From an uncultured Paracoccaceae bacterium (GTDB lineage Bacteria; Pseudomonadota; Alphaproteobacteria; Rhodobacterales; Rhodobacteraceae), in NCBI GenBank assembly GCA_938005545.1, contig CALKXV010000030.1, forward strand, positions 1 to 32,443: DNA of 32,443 nucleotides. Direction: 5' to 3'. Below the pieces are notes generated by a model that searched no databases, was not told the DNA's origin, and worked only from the letters and a program-made list of their open reading frames with translations. The position numbers and the translations under genes were made by a program. The number at the start of each line of letters is the position of its first letter. Position 1 is the first letter of the stretch. Positions 1 through 6,529 of this stretch are shown here, in pieces.

Positions 1-13
1 TGACCTGCGCCCC
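1..13 (+). repeat. Left terminal inverted repeat of the IS407-type element
   Basis: TGACCTGCGCCCC at the first base of the window. It pairs with 1209-1221, with one mismatch at the eighth base. Confidence 0.88.
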
Positions 14-63
14 TAAAACTCCTCCAAATTTGTGTAGAGTCCGCCCAACAAAAGGACGGACGA

Positions 64-327
64 ATGAAGGCACGATTTACGGATGAACAGATCATTTCGA
101 TGATCAAAGAACAGGAAGCTGGCGAGAAGACTGCCGATGTATGTCGGCGGCACGGGATAAGTTCAGCGACGTTCTATAAATACAAATCGAGGTACGGCGG
201 CATGGAGCCGTCTGATGCGAAGCGACTGCGTGCTTTAGAAGATGAGAACGGTAAGCTGAAGAAGCTGCTGGCGGAGCAGATGTTAGACAACGCTATGCTG
301 AGAGATATCAACTCAAAAAAGTGGTGA
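64..327 (+). CDS. IS3-family transposase OrfA (helix-turn-helix subunit)
   Basis: This 87-residue protein is the DNA-binding half of an IS3-type transposase. Residues about 5-45 form the HTH_Tnp_1 fold, with the typical run [18 protein letters not shown]. Residues about 55-80 form the leucine-zipper-like helix ([17 protein letters not shown]) used for multimerisation. The start at 64 follows an AAAGGACGG ribosome-binding site. The frame ends at 327, just after the slippery A AAA AAG, and overlaps orfB by seven bases. OrfA alone normally acts as a regulator; the OrfAB fusion made by -1 frameshifting is the transposase. Confidence 0.93.
   Translation: MKARFTDEQIISMIKEQEAGEKTADVCRRHGISSATFYKYKSRYGGMEPSDAKRLRALEDENGKLKKLLAEQMLDNAMLRDINSKKW
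315..321 (+). other. Programmed -1 frameshift site (A AAA AAG)
   Basis: In the orfA frame the bases read A_AAA_AAG, the classical slippery heptamer of IS3 elements. Moving back one base places the ribosome in the orfB frame, whose open frame covers this point. The orfA stop at 325-327 follows two codons later. Confidence 0.85.
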
Positions 328-1160
328 CGCCTGCCTTGAAGCGGAAAGCTGTGGCACACCTGATGGAGCAACATCAGGTCAGCCAGCGGCGGGCGTGCGA
401 TGTGCTGCAAGTTGACCGGTCGTCGGTTCGGTACCTGTCGCGGCGCAGCGATGATGGTGAACTAAGAGACGCCATCAAGCGCGTTTCGAGAGAACGGCGA
501 CGGTTTGGATGCCGTCGTGTCCATGTGATGATCGCGCGGGAGGGTTTTGTGGTGAACCACAAGAAGGTGAGGCGCATCTACCGTGAAGAGAAGCTTCAGG
601 TGCGTCGCAGAGGCGGCAGGAAGCGTGCTTTGGGGACGAGGAAGCCGATGGTGCCGCCAGATGGTTCGAACCAACGCTGGTCTCTGGATTTTGTATCTGA
701 TGCGCTGACAGACGGACGTCGCTTCCGCATTCTGGCTGTCGTGGATGATTACAGCCGAGAGAACCTAGTACTCGTCGCTGATACATCGCTTTCAGGGCAT
801 CGTGTGGTGCGAGAACTGGATCGCATCATTGCTGAGCGCGGCATGCCAAAGACGATTGTGTCGGACAACGGAACCGAATTCACAAGTATGGCTATTCTCA
901 AGTGGGTCCAGGACACAGGTGTCGAATGGCATTACATCGCGCCAGGGAAGCCACAGCAGAACGGCTTTATCGAAAGCTTCAACGGCAAACTGAGGGATGA
1001 ATGCTTGAACGAAACATTGTTCGGCACATTGCGCGATGCCCGACAAACGCTGGAAGAATGGCAAGAAGACTATAACTGGCGCAGACCACATTCAGCTTTG
1101 GGCAACCTGACGCCCATGGAATTCTTGCAGAGAAAGACAATGGACAAGATGGCTGCCTAA
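321..1160 (+). CDS. IS3-family transposase OrfB (DDE integrase domain)
   Basis: This 279-residue protein is the catalytic half of the IS3 transposase. The N-terminal region, about residues 20-80, is the HTH_21 type. The rve integrase core follows, with all three acidic residues visible: Asp in RWSLDFVSD, Asp in [10 protein letters not shown], and Glu in [17 protein letters not shown]. The spacing of the second Asp and the Glu and the downstream Arg/Lys residues match IS3 OrfB. The listed start is a GTG inside the slippery site; the natural product is probably the OrfAB fusion from 64. No internal stop or frameshift is seen. Confidence 0.95.
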   Translation: MVTPALKRKAVAHLMEQHQVSQRRACDVLQVDRSSVRYLSRRSDDGELRDAIKRVSRERRRFGCRRVHVMIAREGFVVNHKKVRRIYREEKLQVRRRGGRKRALGTRKPMVPPDGSNQRWSLDFVSDALTDGRRFRILAVVDDYSRENLVLVADTSLSGHRVVRELDRIIAERGMPKTIVSDNGTEFTSMAILKWVQDTGVEWHYIAPGKPQQNGFIESFNGKLRDECLNETLFGTLRDARQTLEEWQEDYNWRRPHSALGNLTPMEFLQRKTMDKMAA

Positions 1161-1208
1161 GGCCAGAGATTTAACCCCAAGGGCTCCGCGCCAAGCTGGA
1201 GGGAACTT

Positions 1209-1221
1209 GGGGCACAGGTCA
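1209..1221 (-). repeat. Right terminal inverted repeat of the IS407-type element
   Basis: GGGGCACAGGTCA on the plus strand, whose complement TGACCTGTGCCCC matches the left end in 12 of 13 positions. Confidence 0.88.
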
Positions 1222-1223
1222 AG

Positions 1224-1490
1224 GTGCGTCAGGCTCATTTTCAGGATGGTTTGAGCGGACGCTGGATTGCCCGGGATTTTGGGATCAGCCGGGACAGTGT
1301 TTCGAAGATGCTGGCTTACTCGGAGCCGCCCGGGTGTCGGCGGACGGCACGGATCAGGCGCCCGAAGCTGGATGCCTTCACCGGCCAGATCGACCCATGG
1401 TTTGCCAAAGACAAGGTCCGACCACGCAAAACGCTGGGATACGAAACCCTGGCAGAGCGTTTCAACGCATTTGTTGCGTTGACCCATTGA
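1224..1490 (+). pseudogene. Chimeric transposase remnant: IS21 IstA N-terminus joined to an IS30 C-terminus
   Basis: Translation shows two unrelated transposase pieces in one frame. The first, about 65 codons, resembles the IS21 IstA helix-turn-helix region (QDGLSGRWIARDFGISRDSV, then the linker LDAFTGQID). The last 20 or so codons resemble the end of IS30 transposases (RPRKTLGYETLAERFNA), which normally terminates the protein as here. IstA proteins carry a similar RPRK stretch where the change occurs, so the join may lie there. Neither half is complete and no catalytic residues remain. The IstA start is cut by the IS407-type element at 1221. Confidence 0.7.
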
Positions 1491-1740
1491 GGCCGCCGTT
1501 CGAAGGAGACATTGCCGTGACGGAACGCTCTGTCATTTATCGCAGGCAGGCGTTGGATTGGGTGTTCCGGATCAAGCGGGATCGTTTCGAATGGCGTTAC
1601 ACTTAACCGAAGAGTTGAATGTGCGAGTAGGTTGCGGCATTCTTGCGGGGTACATAAAATTATTTTAATACAAAGACTTGAGTGAATACGAACGCCATTG
1701 ACTCTTGGACCCCGCGTTCATAGACAGCATCAGAACTCTC
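1491..1740. other. Transposon debris and spacer upstream of atpI, no convincing gene
   Basis: The open frame running to 1606 has no ribosome-binding site and I do not recognise its translation (ending RIKRDRFEWRYT). It may be IS debris. From about 1650 the sequence becomes strongly A+T rich and carries the best promoter candidate for the atp operon. Confidence 0.5.
1643..1671 (+). promoter_or_regulatory. Candidate promoter of the atpIBEF'F operon
   Basis: TTGCGG at 1643-1648 and TAATAC at 1666-1671 are separated by 17 bases, in the A+T-rich segment before atpI. The match is partial and was judged by eye. If correct, transcription would start about 75 bases before the preferred atpI start, in sequence adjoining IS remnants. 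Confidence 0.3.
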
Positions 1741-1755
1741 ATGGGGTGTTTTGGC

Positions 1756-2088
1756 ATGGGCACTGCCGATCAGGATCGGAAAGCTCGGCTGGAGGCGTTG
1801 GACGCGAAACTTGCGAACAAGCGTGTACCAGACAGCCCAGAGCGCCATCAGGACGAGCATCATGCCCAGGTCCAGCAAGGCTGGCGGATGGTGACCGAAC
1901 TGGTTGCAGGGCTGGGGATCGGCTTTGGCATGGGGTTTGGGTTGGATAAGGTCTTTGGCACGCTGCCATGGTTCATGATCATATTCACCCTTTTGGGATT
2001 TATCGCGGGCATCAAGACGATGATGCGCACCGCGAAAGAGATGCAGACGCCTGAGACCGGCGATGCAAGCGAGACGGAAAGGGACTGA
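1756..2088 (+). CDS. atpI: ATP synthase assembly protein AtpI
   Basis: This short membrane protein (110 residues from this start) heads the F0 operon and is the AtpI type, thought to help assemble the c-ring or handle Mg2+. A charged N-terminus with DRKARLEALDAKL is followed by the conserved segment QQGWRMVTELVAGLGIGFGMG and two hydrophobic helices, about residues 45-65 and 75-95, joined by a short loop (DKVFGTLP). The open frame extends upstream to a TTG at 1705 and an ATG at 1741. I prefer ATG 1756 because a GGGG lies nine bases upstream and family members begin close to the DRKARL segment. atpB follows three bases after the stop. Confidence 0.88.
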   Translation: MGTADQDRKARLEALDAKLANKRVPDSPERHQDEHHAQVQQGWRMVTELVAGLGIGFGMGFGLDKVFGTLPWFMIIFTLLGFIAGIKTMMRTAKEMQTPETGDASETERD

Positions 2089-2091
2089 CCT

Positions 2092-2922
2092 GTGGCTGAA
2101 CAGAACGACCAAAGCGCAAGCCGTGCTCCGGCCTTTATCATTTTTGGCCTTGTTGCCGTTGCCTTCATCTTTGGCTGGATCAACAGCAAGGGCGCTGAAT
2201 TGTCGTTCCATCCGATGGATCAGTTCGAAGTAAAACGGTTCTTTGGCAAGGGCGATGTTGGGACTTTCACCATCACCAATGCCACGTTCTGGATGGCACT
2301 TTCGGTGGCCGGGATCGCCCTGCTGCTGGTTGCTGGCACCCGTGGTCGCGCGCTTGTGCCATCGCGGTTTCAGTCGATTGCCGAACTTGCCTATGGGTTC
2401 ATCTACAAGATGGTCGAAGATGTGACCGGCAAAGATGGGGTGAAGTATTTTCCCTATATTATGACGCTGTTCATGTTCATCGTCTTTTCGAACTTCCTTG
2501 GTCTCTTGCCTTTGTCCTTCACATCGACCAGCCACATTGCCGTAACCGCCGTTATGGCGATGGCCGTGTTCCTGGCCGTGACCATTCTGGGGTTCGTGAA
2601 GAACGGTCTTGGGTTTCTTAGCGTGTTCTGGATCAGCTCGGCACCTTTGGTGTTGCGCCCGATCCTCGCGCTGATCGAAGTCATCAGTTACTTCGTGCGC
2701 CCGGTCAGCCATTCCATTCGTTTGGCAGGCAACATGATGGCCGGTCACGCCGTGATCAAAGTTTTCGCAGCCTTCGCAGCAATCGCAGCAATTTCGCCCC
2801 TGTCCATCGTGGCAATCACAGCGATCTATGCGCTTGAGGTGTTGGTGTCTTTCATTCAGGCCTATGTCTTTGCGATCCTGACATGCGTTTACCTGAAGGA
2901 CGCGCTGCACCCGCATCACTAA
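2092..2922 (+). CDS. atpB: F0 ATP synthase subunit a
   Basis: Subunit a (276 residues) forms the two proton half-channels next to the c-ring. The essential arginine is in [14 protein letters not shown] and falls at residue 210, the same number as in Escherichia coli. Several hydrophobic helices are visible, with the C-terminal pair around [20 protein letters not shown] and [18 protein letters not shown] typical of the family. It starts with GTG at 2092, with GGAAAGGGA upstream. It lies three bases after atpI and 63 bases before atpE. Confidence 0.97.
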   Translation: MAEQNDQSASRAPAFIIFGLVAVAFIFGWINSKGAELSFHPMDQFEVKRFFGKGDVGTFTITNATFWMALSVAGIALLLVAGTRGRALVPSRFQSIAELAYGFIYKMVEDVTGKDGVKYFPYIMTLFMFIVFSNFLGLLPLSFTSTSHIAVTAVMAMAVFLAVTILGFVKNGLGFLSVFWISSAPLVLRPILALIEVISYFVRPVSHSIRLAGNMMAGHAVIKVFAAFAAIAAISPLSIVAITAIYALEVLVSFIQAYVFAILTCVYLKDALHPHH

Positions 2923-2985
2923 CGAACGGTGCGCGACAAACGTGCATCCTAAAAATCAAAACATTCCATCGTAAGGAGAATTCTA

Positions 2986-3222
2986 ATGGAAGGTGACGTC
3001 GTACAAATGGGAGCTTACATCGGTGCTGGTCTGGCCTGTACAGGCATGGGCGGTGCAGCTGTTGGTGTGGGCCACGTTGTTGGCAATTTCCTGTCGGGTG
3101 CCCTGCGCAACCCGTCGGCTGCAGGTGGCCAGACTGCCACTATGTTCATCGGTATCGCATTCTCGGAAGCGCTTGGAATTTTCTCGTTCCTCGTAGCACT
3201 TCTGCTGATGTTCGCCGTTTAA
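2986..3222 (+). CDS. atpE: F0 ATP synthase subunit c (proteolipid)
   Basis: This is the 78-residue hairpin protein that builds the rotating c-ring. Helix 1 carries the glycine motif GGAAVGVGH (residues about 22-30), the polar loop has RNP at 41-43, and helix 2 contains the ion-binding carboxylate Glu61 in FSEALGIF. A strong AAGGAG precedes the ATG by seven bases, in line with the high expression a ring subunit needs. The surroundings of Glu61 suggest H+ coupling: the extra polar residues of Na+ rings are not evident, though this is only a reading by eye. Confidence 0.97.
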   Translation: MEGDVVQMGAYIGAGLACTGMGGAAVGVGHVVGNFLSGALRNPSAAGGQTATMFIGIAFSEALGIFSFLVALLLMFAV

Positions 3223-3243
3223 GAACTCTGATTTCCTTACGCG

Positions 3244-3269
3244 CCGGGGTGCCTGATCGGGCCCCCCGG
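3244..3269 (+). promoter_or_regulatory. Strong mRNA hairpin between atpE and atpF'
   Basis: CCGGGGTGCC at 3244-3253 pairs with GGCCCCCCGG at 3260-3269 around a six-base loop, nine of ten pairs matching. No U tract follows, so it is not a standard intrinsic terminator. Its place right after the subunit c gene fits a 3' stabilising or partial-stop element that would raise c-subunit output relative to b and b'. Confidence 0.6.
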
Positions 3270-3298
3270 ATGACCACAAAGGGTTAGAGGAGGTCGCT

Positions 3299-3835
3299 AT
3301 GGCGACAGAGACAACAGATGCCGCTCACGGAGCCGAGGCCGCAAGCCCCGGTATGCCGCAGCTCGATTTCTCGACGTTCCCGAACCAGATTTTCTGGCTC
3401 GTGGTGACATTGGTCGTGATTTACCTCGTGCTGTCAAAAGTGGCGCTGCCCCGGATTGCATCGGTTTTGGCCGAACGGCAGGGCACAATAACGAATGATG
3501 TCGCGGCAGCCGAAGAGCTGAAGCAAAAAGCAGCGGACGCCGAAGCGGCTTATGAAAAGGCGCTGGCCGATGCACGCGCCGAAGCCAGCCGGATCGCAGG
3601 CGAAGCCAAAGCCGAAATGCAGGCTGAGGTCGACGCCGCCATGGTCAAGGCCGATGCCGAGATTGCGGCGCAAACGGCGGAAAGCGAAGTGCGGATCAAC
3701 GAGATCAAAGCAGGCGCTGCCGAAGCTGTGAAAGAGGTCGCGCGCGACACTGCTAAAGAAGTGGTTGCCGCGCTTGGCATCGACATTGACGACAAAGCGG
3801 TCGAAGCCGCCGTCGCAACTCAGGTGAAAGGGTAA
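3299..3835 (+). CDS. atpF': F0 ATP synthase subunit b'
   Basis: This b-type stator subunit (178 residues) occurs beside atpF in photosynthetic and many alphaproteobacterial lineages. An N-terminal tail without signal peptide precedes one membrane helix (about residues 31-50, [15 protein letters not shown]). The rest is a long Ala/Glu/Lys-rich coiled coil that reaches the F1 head. GAGGAGG at 3287-3293 is an almost ideal ribosome-binding site for ATG 3299. The name atpG is also used for this subunit. atpF starts three bases after the stop. Confidence 0.94.
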   Translation: MATETTDAAHGAEAASPGMPQLDFSTFPNQIFWLVVTLVVIYLVLSKVALPRIASVLAERQGTITNDVAAAEELKQKAADAEAAYEKALADARAEASRIAGEAKAEMQAEVDAAMVKADAEIAAQTAESEVRINEIKAGAAEAVKEVARDTAKEVVAALGIDIDDKAVEAAVATQVKG

Positions 3836-3838
3836 GAC

Positions 3839-4411
3839 ATGAGACATACACTTGCTCTTCTGGCGCTTGTCGTTGCGTCACCTGCGCTGGCCGCTTCGAA
3901 GAATCCGTTTTCGGCGGAATTCTACAAGCTGTCGAACACGGACTTCATCGTCGCCTTGTCGTTCTTTCTGTTTGTCGGTGTTGTGTTCTATTTCCGCGTG
4001 CCGTCCTTACTGGCCGGGTTGCTGGACAAACGCGCCGAAGGCATCCAATCGGAGTTGGACGAAGCCCGCGCGCTTCGCGAAGAAGCGCAGTCGATCCTTG
4101 CAAGCTATGAGCGCAAGCAGCTTGAGGTTCAGGAACAAGCCGACCGTATCGTTGCACAAGCCAAAGAAGGCGCCAACGAAGCTGCCGAGCAAGCGAAAAA
4201 AGACCTTGTGATTTCCATTGAACGTCGGGTGCAGGCGGCCAAGGATCAGATTGCATCGGCTGAACAAGGTGCCGTCAAACAGGTTCGCGACGAAGCGGCC
4301 CGTATCGCGGTCGCAGCAGCAGGCCAGGTTGTCGCCAAAGAGATGAGCGCCCAGAAATCCGGTTCGCTGATCGATGAGGCCATTAAAACGGTCGAAGCCA
4401 AACTTCACTGA
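3839..4411 (+). CDS. atpF: F0 ATP synthase subunit b
   Basis: This is the second stator subunit (190 residues), pairing with b' as a heterodimer. Residues 1-19 (MRHTLALLALVVASPALAA) look like a cleavable signal sequence, common in this family in Rhodobacteraceae. A membrane helix follows at about 35-55, then a long coiled coil rich in Ala, Glu, Gln and Lys. Its ribosome-binding site AAAGGG lies inside the end of atpF', so the two are translationally linked. It is the last gene of the operon, 21 bases before a hairpin terminator. F1 genes are absent, as expected where F0 and F1 operons are separate. Confidence 0.95.
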   Translation: MRHTLALLALVVASPALAASKNPFSAEFYKLSNTDFIVALSFFLFVGVVFYFRVPSLLAGLLDKRAEGIQSELDEARALREEAQSILASYERKQLEVQEQADRIVAQAKEGANEAAEQAKKDLVISIERRVQAAKDQIASAEQGAVKQVRDEAARIAVAAAGQVVAKEMSAQKSGSLIDEAIKTVEAKLH

Positions 4412-4431
4412 GAATTCAAGCTTAGACTTTA

Positions 4432-4466
4432 GGAAACCCGGTCATTTGGCCGGGTTTCCCCGTTTT
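4432..4466 (+). terminator. Intrinsic terminator of the atp operon
   Basis: GGAAACCCGG at 4432-4441 and CCGGGTTTCC at 4450-4459 form a perfect ten-pair stem around an eight-base loop, followed by CCGTTTT. A smaller perfect hairpin, CTAAAC/GTTTAG, follows at 4474-4489. Confidence 0.85.
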
Positions 4467-4526
4467 GAGGCGTCTAAACCTGAGTTTAGGCTCCTCTACC
4501 TGACGTTTATTGTGCGCCGTATAAAC

Positions 4527-4552
4527 TCTGGTCCAATGGTGCCCAGACCAGA
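4527..4552. promoter_or_regulatory. Inverted repeat upstream of the PepSY module
   Basis: TCTGGTC at 4527-4533 and GACCAGA at 4546-4552 are perfect complements 12 bases apart. TTGACA at 4554-4559, directly downstream, could be a -35 element, but I see no good -10. The repeat could be a regulator site for the gene at 4602. No regulator is identified. Confidence 0.35.
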
Positions 4553-4601
4553 ATTGACACCTTGATCCCTCACATTCGAAATTCTGAAATGGGGACCCAA
4601 C

Positions 4602-5039
4602 ATGTATAAACCAAAGCACGCGCTTCCCGTCGCCGTTGCCTTCACCCTTTGGGCGGGCGCATCCCCTGCCGACCAGTTCACCGATGACGTCATCGCCAAG
4701 TTTCAAGATTTGGGCTTTGACTATGTCGAAGTGAAAGAAGGCATCTCGCAGTTGAAAGTCGAAGCGATTCAAGGGTCGGAAAAGTACGAAGTGATCTATG
4801 ACCGCGCGACCGGAGAGATACTGAAACAAGAAACGGAACGCGCGAGCGCTGACGAGATTGGCCGAACCGGTGTGGAAATCGACCGGCGTCGGCGCGATTT
4901 TCTCGATAGCGACGATGACGACAGCCGTGACGATGACGACAGTGATGGCGACAGCCGTGACGATGATGATAGTCGGGACGACGATGGCGACGACGACGAG
5001 GATGACGACGACGACGAGGATGATGATGACGACGACTAA
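4602..5039 (+). CDS. Secreted PepSY-domain protein with Asp-rich tail
   Basis: This 145-residue exported protein has three parts. Residues 1-24 form a signal peptide (hydrophobic PVAVAFTLWAGA, cleavage likely after SPA). Residues about 27-78 form one PepSY domain (TDDVIAKFQDLGFDYVEV, then YEVIYDRATGEIL). From about residue 102 to the end the protein is nearly all Asp with some Ser, Arg, Gly and Glu. PepSY domains are known from peptidase propeptides and from envelope sensory proteins; the tail could bind divalent cations such as Ca2+. It is followed by a second protein of the same design and a membrane LuxR-type regulator. Its biological role is unknown to me. Confidence 0.82.
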   Translation: MYKPKHALPVAVAFTLWAGASPADQFTDDVIAKFQDLGFDYVEVKEGISQLKVEAIQGSEKYEVIYDRATGEILKQETERASADEIGRTGVEIDRRRRDFLDSDDDDSRDDDDSDGDSRDDDDSRDDDGDDDEDDDDDEDDDDDD

Positions 5040-5073
5040 AACGTCGTCCCAGACCTGAAGTTCCGGGTTTAAA

Positions 5074-5117
5074 GGCGAGTCTTGCAATTCCTGCAAGGCT
5101 CGCCAAAGGTATTTTTT
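5074..5117 (+). terminator. Perfect hairpin between the two PepSY genes, overlapping the next start region
   Basis: Bases 5074-5086 and 5092-5104 form a 13-pair stem (one G-U pair) with a five-base loop. Then come AAAGGT and A followed by six T up to the ATG at 5118. The hairpin may end part of the upstream transcript, but the T tract is seven bases beyond the stem and AAAGG is the ribosome-binding site of the next gene. It may instead act as a leader structure controlling that gene. Confidence 0.6.
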
Positions 5118-5603
5118 ATGATTAAGCGGCTAATCCTTGTATTGGTTCTTGCCTTGGCTCCTATGTCCGTTGCGGCGCAGGATCTGTCCCTGCGCGACCG
5201 GATTGTCAGCACCCTGCGCGATGATGGCTATGCGGAAATTCGTGTAACACGCACGTTTCTGGGACGATTGCGGTTTGTCGCCAGAGACGAAAATCGCCGC
5301 CGCGAGATCGTCGTCAACCCACGTACGGGCGTCGTTCTGCGCGATTATTTTCGGCTTGAACGCCATCAAGACGACGATGATCCGGATGACGAAGAAGAGG
5401 GTGATGACGACGACGATCATGACAATAGCGGCTCGGGATCACATGACGACGATGATGATGACGGCGACGATGATAGTGATGCCGACGCTGACGACGACGA
5501 TGATGATGATGATGATGATGATGACGACAATTCCGGATCTGGGTCCTCGAACTCTGGAAGCGGATCGTCGGGTTCCGGTGGCGGAGACGATGATGATGAC
5601 TGA
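5118..5603 (+). CDS. Second secreted PepSY-like protein with long Asp and Gly-Ser tail
   Basis: This 161-residue protein parallels its upstream neighbour. Residues 1-20 form a signal peptide (IKRLILVLVLALAPMSVAA), and residues about 24-79 form a diverged PepSY-like domain (RDRIVSTLRDDGYAEIRV, REIVVNPRTGVVLRDYF). From about residue 85 it is low-complexity: Asp/Glu blocks separated by NSGSGS and SGSGGG linkers, ending in five Asp. The frame could extend to a TTG at 5082, but ATG 5118 has the AAAGG site and begins the signal peptide. The tail includes a pure GAT repeat at about 5499-5522. Poly-Asp blocks with flexible linkers suggest a cation-binding surface; this is inference. Confidence 0.82.
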   Translation: MIKRLILVLVLALAPMSVAAQDLSLRDRIVSTLRDDGYAEIRVTRTFLGRLRFVARDENRRREIVVNPRTGVVLRDYFRLERHQDDDDPDDEEEGDDDDDHDNSGSGSHDDDDDDGDDDSDADADDDDDDDDDDDDDNSGSGSSNSGSGSSGSGGGDDDDD

Positions 5604-5623
5604 GGCCTGGTCAAAACCATGAA

Positions 5624-6118
5624 ATGGAAAGGGGCGTGAACAACAGGCTGATACTCACGCTGGTCCTTCTGGTTCAGATCATTTGTGCAGGGTTTTTCGT
5701 TGCGCGCATTTTGATCTCGGTTCTTGGGTTGCCAATCGGCCCTGTGAGTTGGACGTTTCACGAATTGATCGAGTTGAGCGCAGCTTTCGGACTGCTGTTG
5801 GGCGTGGGTCTTGGCATTTTCGCATTACGGTCCGCACGAAAACGCAGCGAAGTTGCAGAACAGGCGTTGAGACGGGCGCAAGCCGCGTTTCGCGATGTGC
5901 TTGACGAACGTTTTGCGGATTGGAAGCTGACGCCTGCGGAAAAAGACGTCGCATTGTTTGCCATAAAGGGATTTTCGACGCAGGACATTGCCGAGCTACG
6001 TGGTGTCAGCGACGGCACCATCAAGGCGCAAACCAATGCGATCTATCGAAAAGCCGATGTCACGGGGCGGCCCCAGTTGTTAAGCCTGTTCATTGATGAA
6101 TTGATAATTGACGATTAG
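5624..6118 (+). CDS. Membrane-anchored LuxR-type helix-turn-helix regulator
   Basis: This 164-residue protein has two membrane helices at about residues 9-34 and 48-69, with a short periplasmic loop between them. An arginine-rich juxtamembrane stretch (RSARKRSE) follows, then a helical linker. Residues 101-160 form a LuxR/GerE-type DNA-binding domain (KLTPAEKDVALFAIKGFSTQ, then VSDGTIKAQTNAIYRKADV). The topology puts the DNA-binding domain in the cytoplasm. There is no receiver or autoinducer domain, so any signal would come through the membrane part. It lies 20 bases after the second PepSY gene. The start could also be GTG 5636. It overlaps the convergent DUF2237 gene by four bases. Confidence 0.85.
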   Translation: MERGVNNRLILTLVLLVQIICAGFFVARILISVLGLPIGPVSWTFHELIELSAAFGLLLGVGLGIFALRSARKRSEVAEQALRRAQAAFRDVLDERFADWKLTPAEKDVALFAIKGFSTQDIAELRGVSDGTIKAQTNAIYRKADVTGRPQLLSLFIDELIIDD

Positions 6119-6489
6119 TCTTCCGTCGCGTGACGCATCAAAATGTCGAGCGGGACAATATCAAGCGCGCGGCGATGTGTGGACGCCAGCCGGATCCTTG
6201 GGGCTGCGCCTTCTTCGACCGCTTGCAAAAAACGACCCGCGCATAAACACCACGCATCGCCGGGGTTAAGGCCTGGAAACATGAATTCAGGGCGCGGCGT
6301 CGAAAGATCGTTGCCGAGGTACTTTGAAAATGCGAGAAATTCGGCCGTCATAAGGGCGCAGACAGTGTGACTGCCTTCGTCTTCTGCGCAGGTGTTACAG
6401 GCACCATCGCGAAAGAAACCCGTGACGGGGTTTTCCGAGCAGGACGCGATTGGGTCACCTAGGACATTGATGGCGGGTTCTTTTTTCAT
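6115..6489 (-). CDS. DUF2237 family protein
   Basis: This 124-residue cytoplasmic protein has the DUF2237 hallmarks: NVLGDPIASCSENPVTGFFRDG near the start, a cysteine pair in CNTCAEDEGSHTVCA, and the middle motif FPGLNPGDAWCLCAGRF. A perfect GGAGG lies five bases before ATG 6489; longer readings upstream cannot be supported. The biochemical function of the family is unknown. It ends the minus-strand group pth - DUF2332 - DUF2237, 40 bases after the DUF2332 gene, and shares TTAG with the end of the LuxR-type gene. Confidence 0.88.
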   Translation of the reverse strand: MKKEPAINVLGDPIASCSENPVTGFFRDGACNTCAEDEGSHTVCALMTAEFLAFSKYLGNDLSTPRPEFMFPGLNPGDAWCLCAGRFLQAVEEGAAPRIRLASTHRRALDIVPLDILMRHATED

Positions 6490-6529
6490 GGCACCTCCTG
6501 ACTTACAGCTAGGTCGTGTCGGTGCGGGA

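Larger units (their letters stand above)
1..1221 (+). mobile_element. Complete IS3-family insertion sequence, IS407 group
   Basis: The element is bounded by 13-bp imperfect terminal inverted repeats, TGACCTGCGCCCC at 1-13 and its near complement at 1209-1221 (12 of 13 match). It contains the overlapping orfA/orfB pair of IS3 elements with a slippery heptamer between them. The TGACCTG terminus and the protein type fit the IS407 group. Both reading frames are open and the DDE residues are present, so it may be active. The left target flank is outside the window, so a target duplication cannot be checked; the right flank begins AGGT. The insertion lies in an older IstA remnant. Confidence 0.93.

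Noticed and set aside
1660-2919. A 419-residue minus-strand open frame across atpI and atpB.
   Set aside because: It is rich in His, Gln and Arg as expected for the antisense of coding DNA. atpI and atpB on the plus strand are clear.
4422-5096. Minus-strand open frame with long Val/Ile runs resembling a membrane protein.
   Set aside because: It is the antisense of the Asp-rich codons (GAY reads as RTC on the other strand), so the hydrophobicity is an artefact.
4907-5601. Repetitive GAC/GAT tracts as a possible CRISPR or satellite array.
   Set aside because: No spaced direct repeats exist. The repetition is low-complexity coding sequence for Asp.
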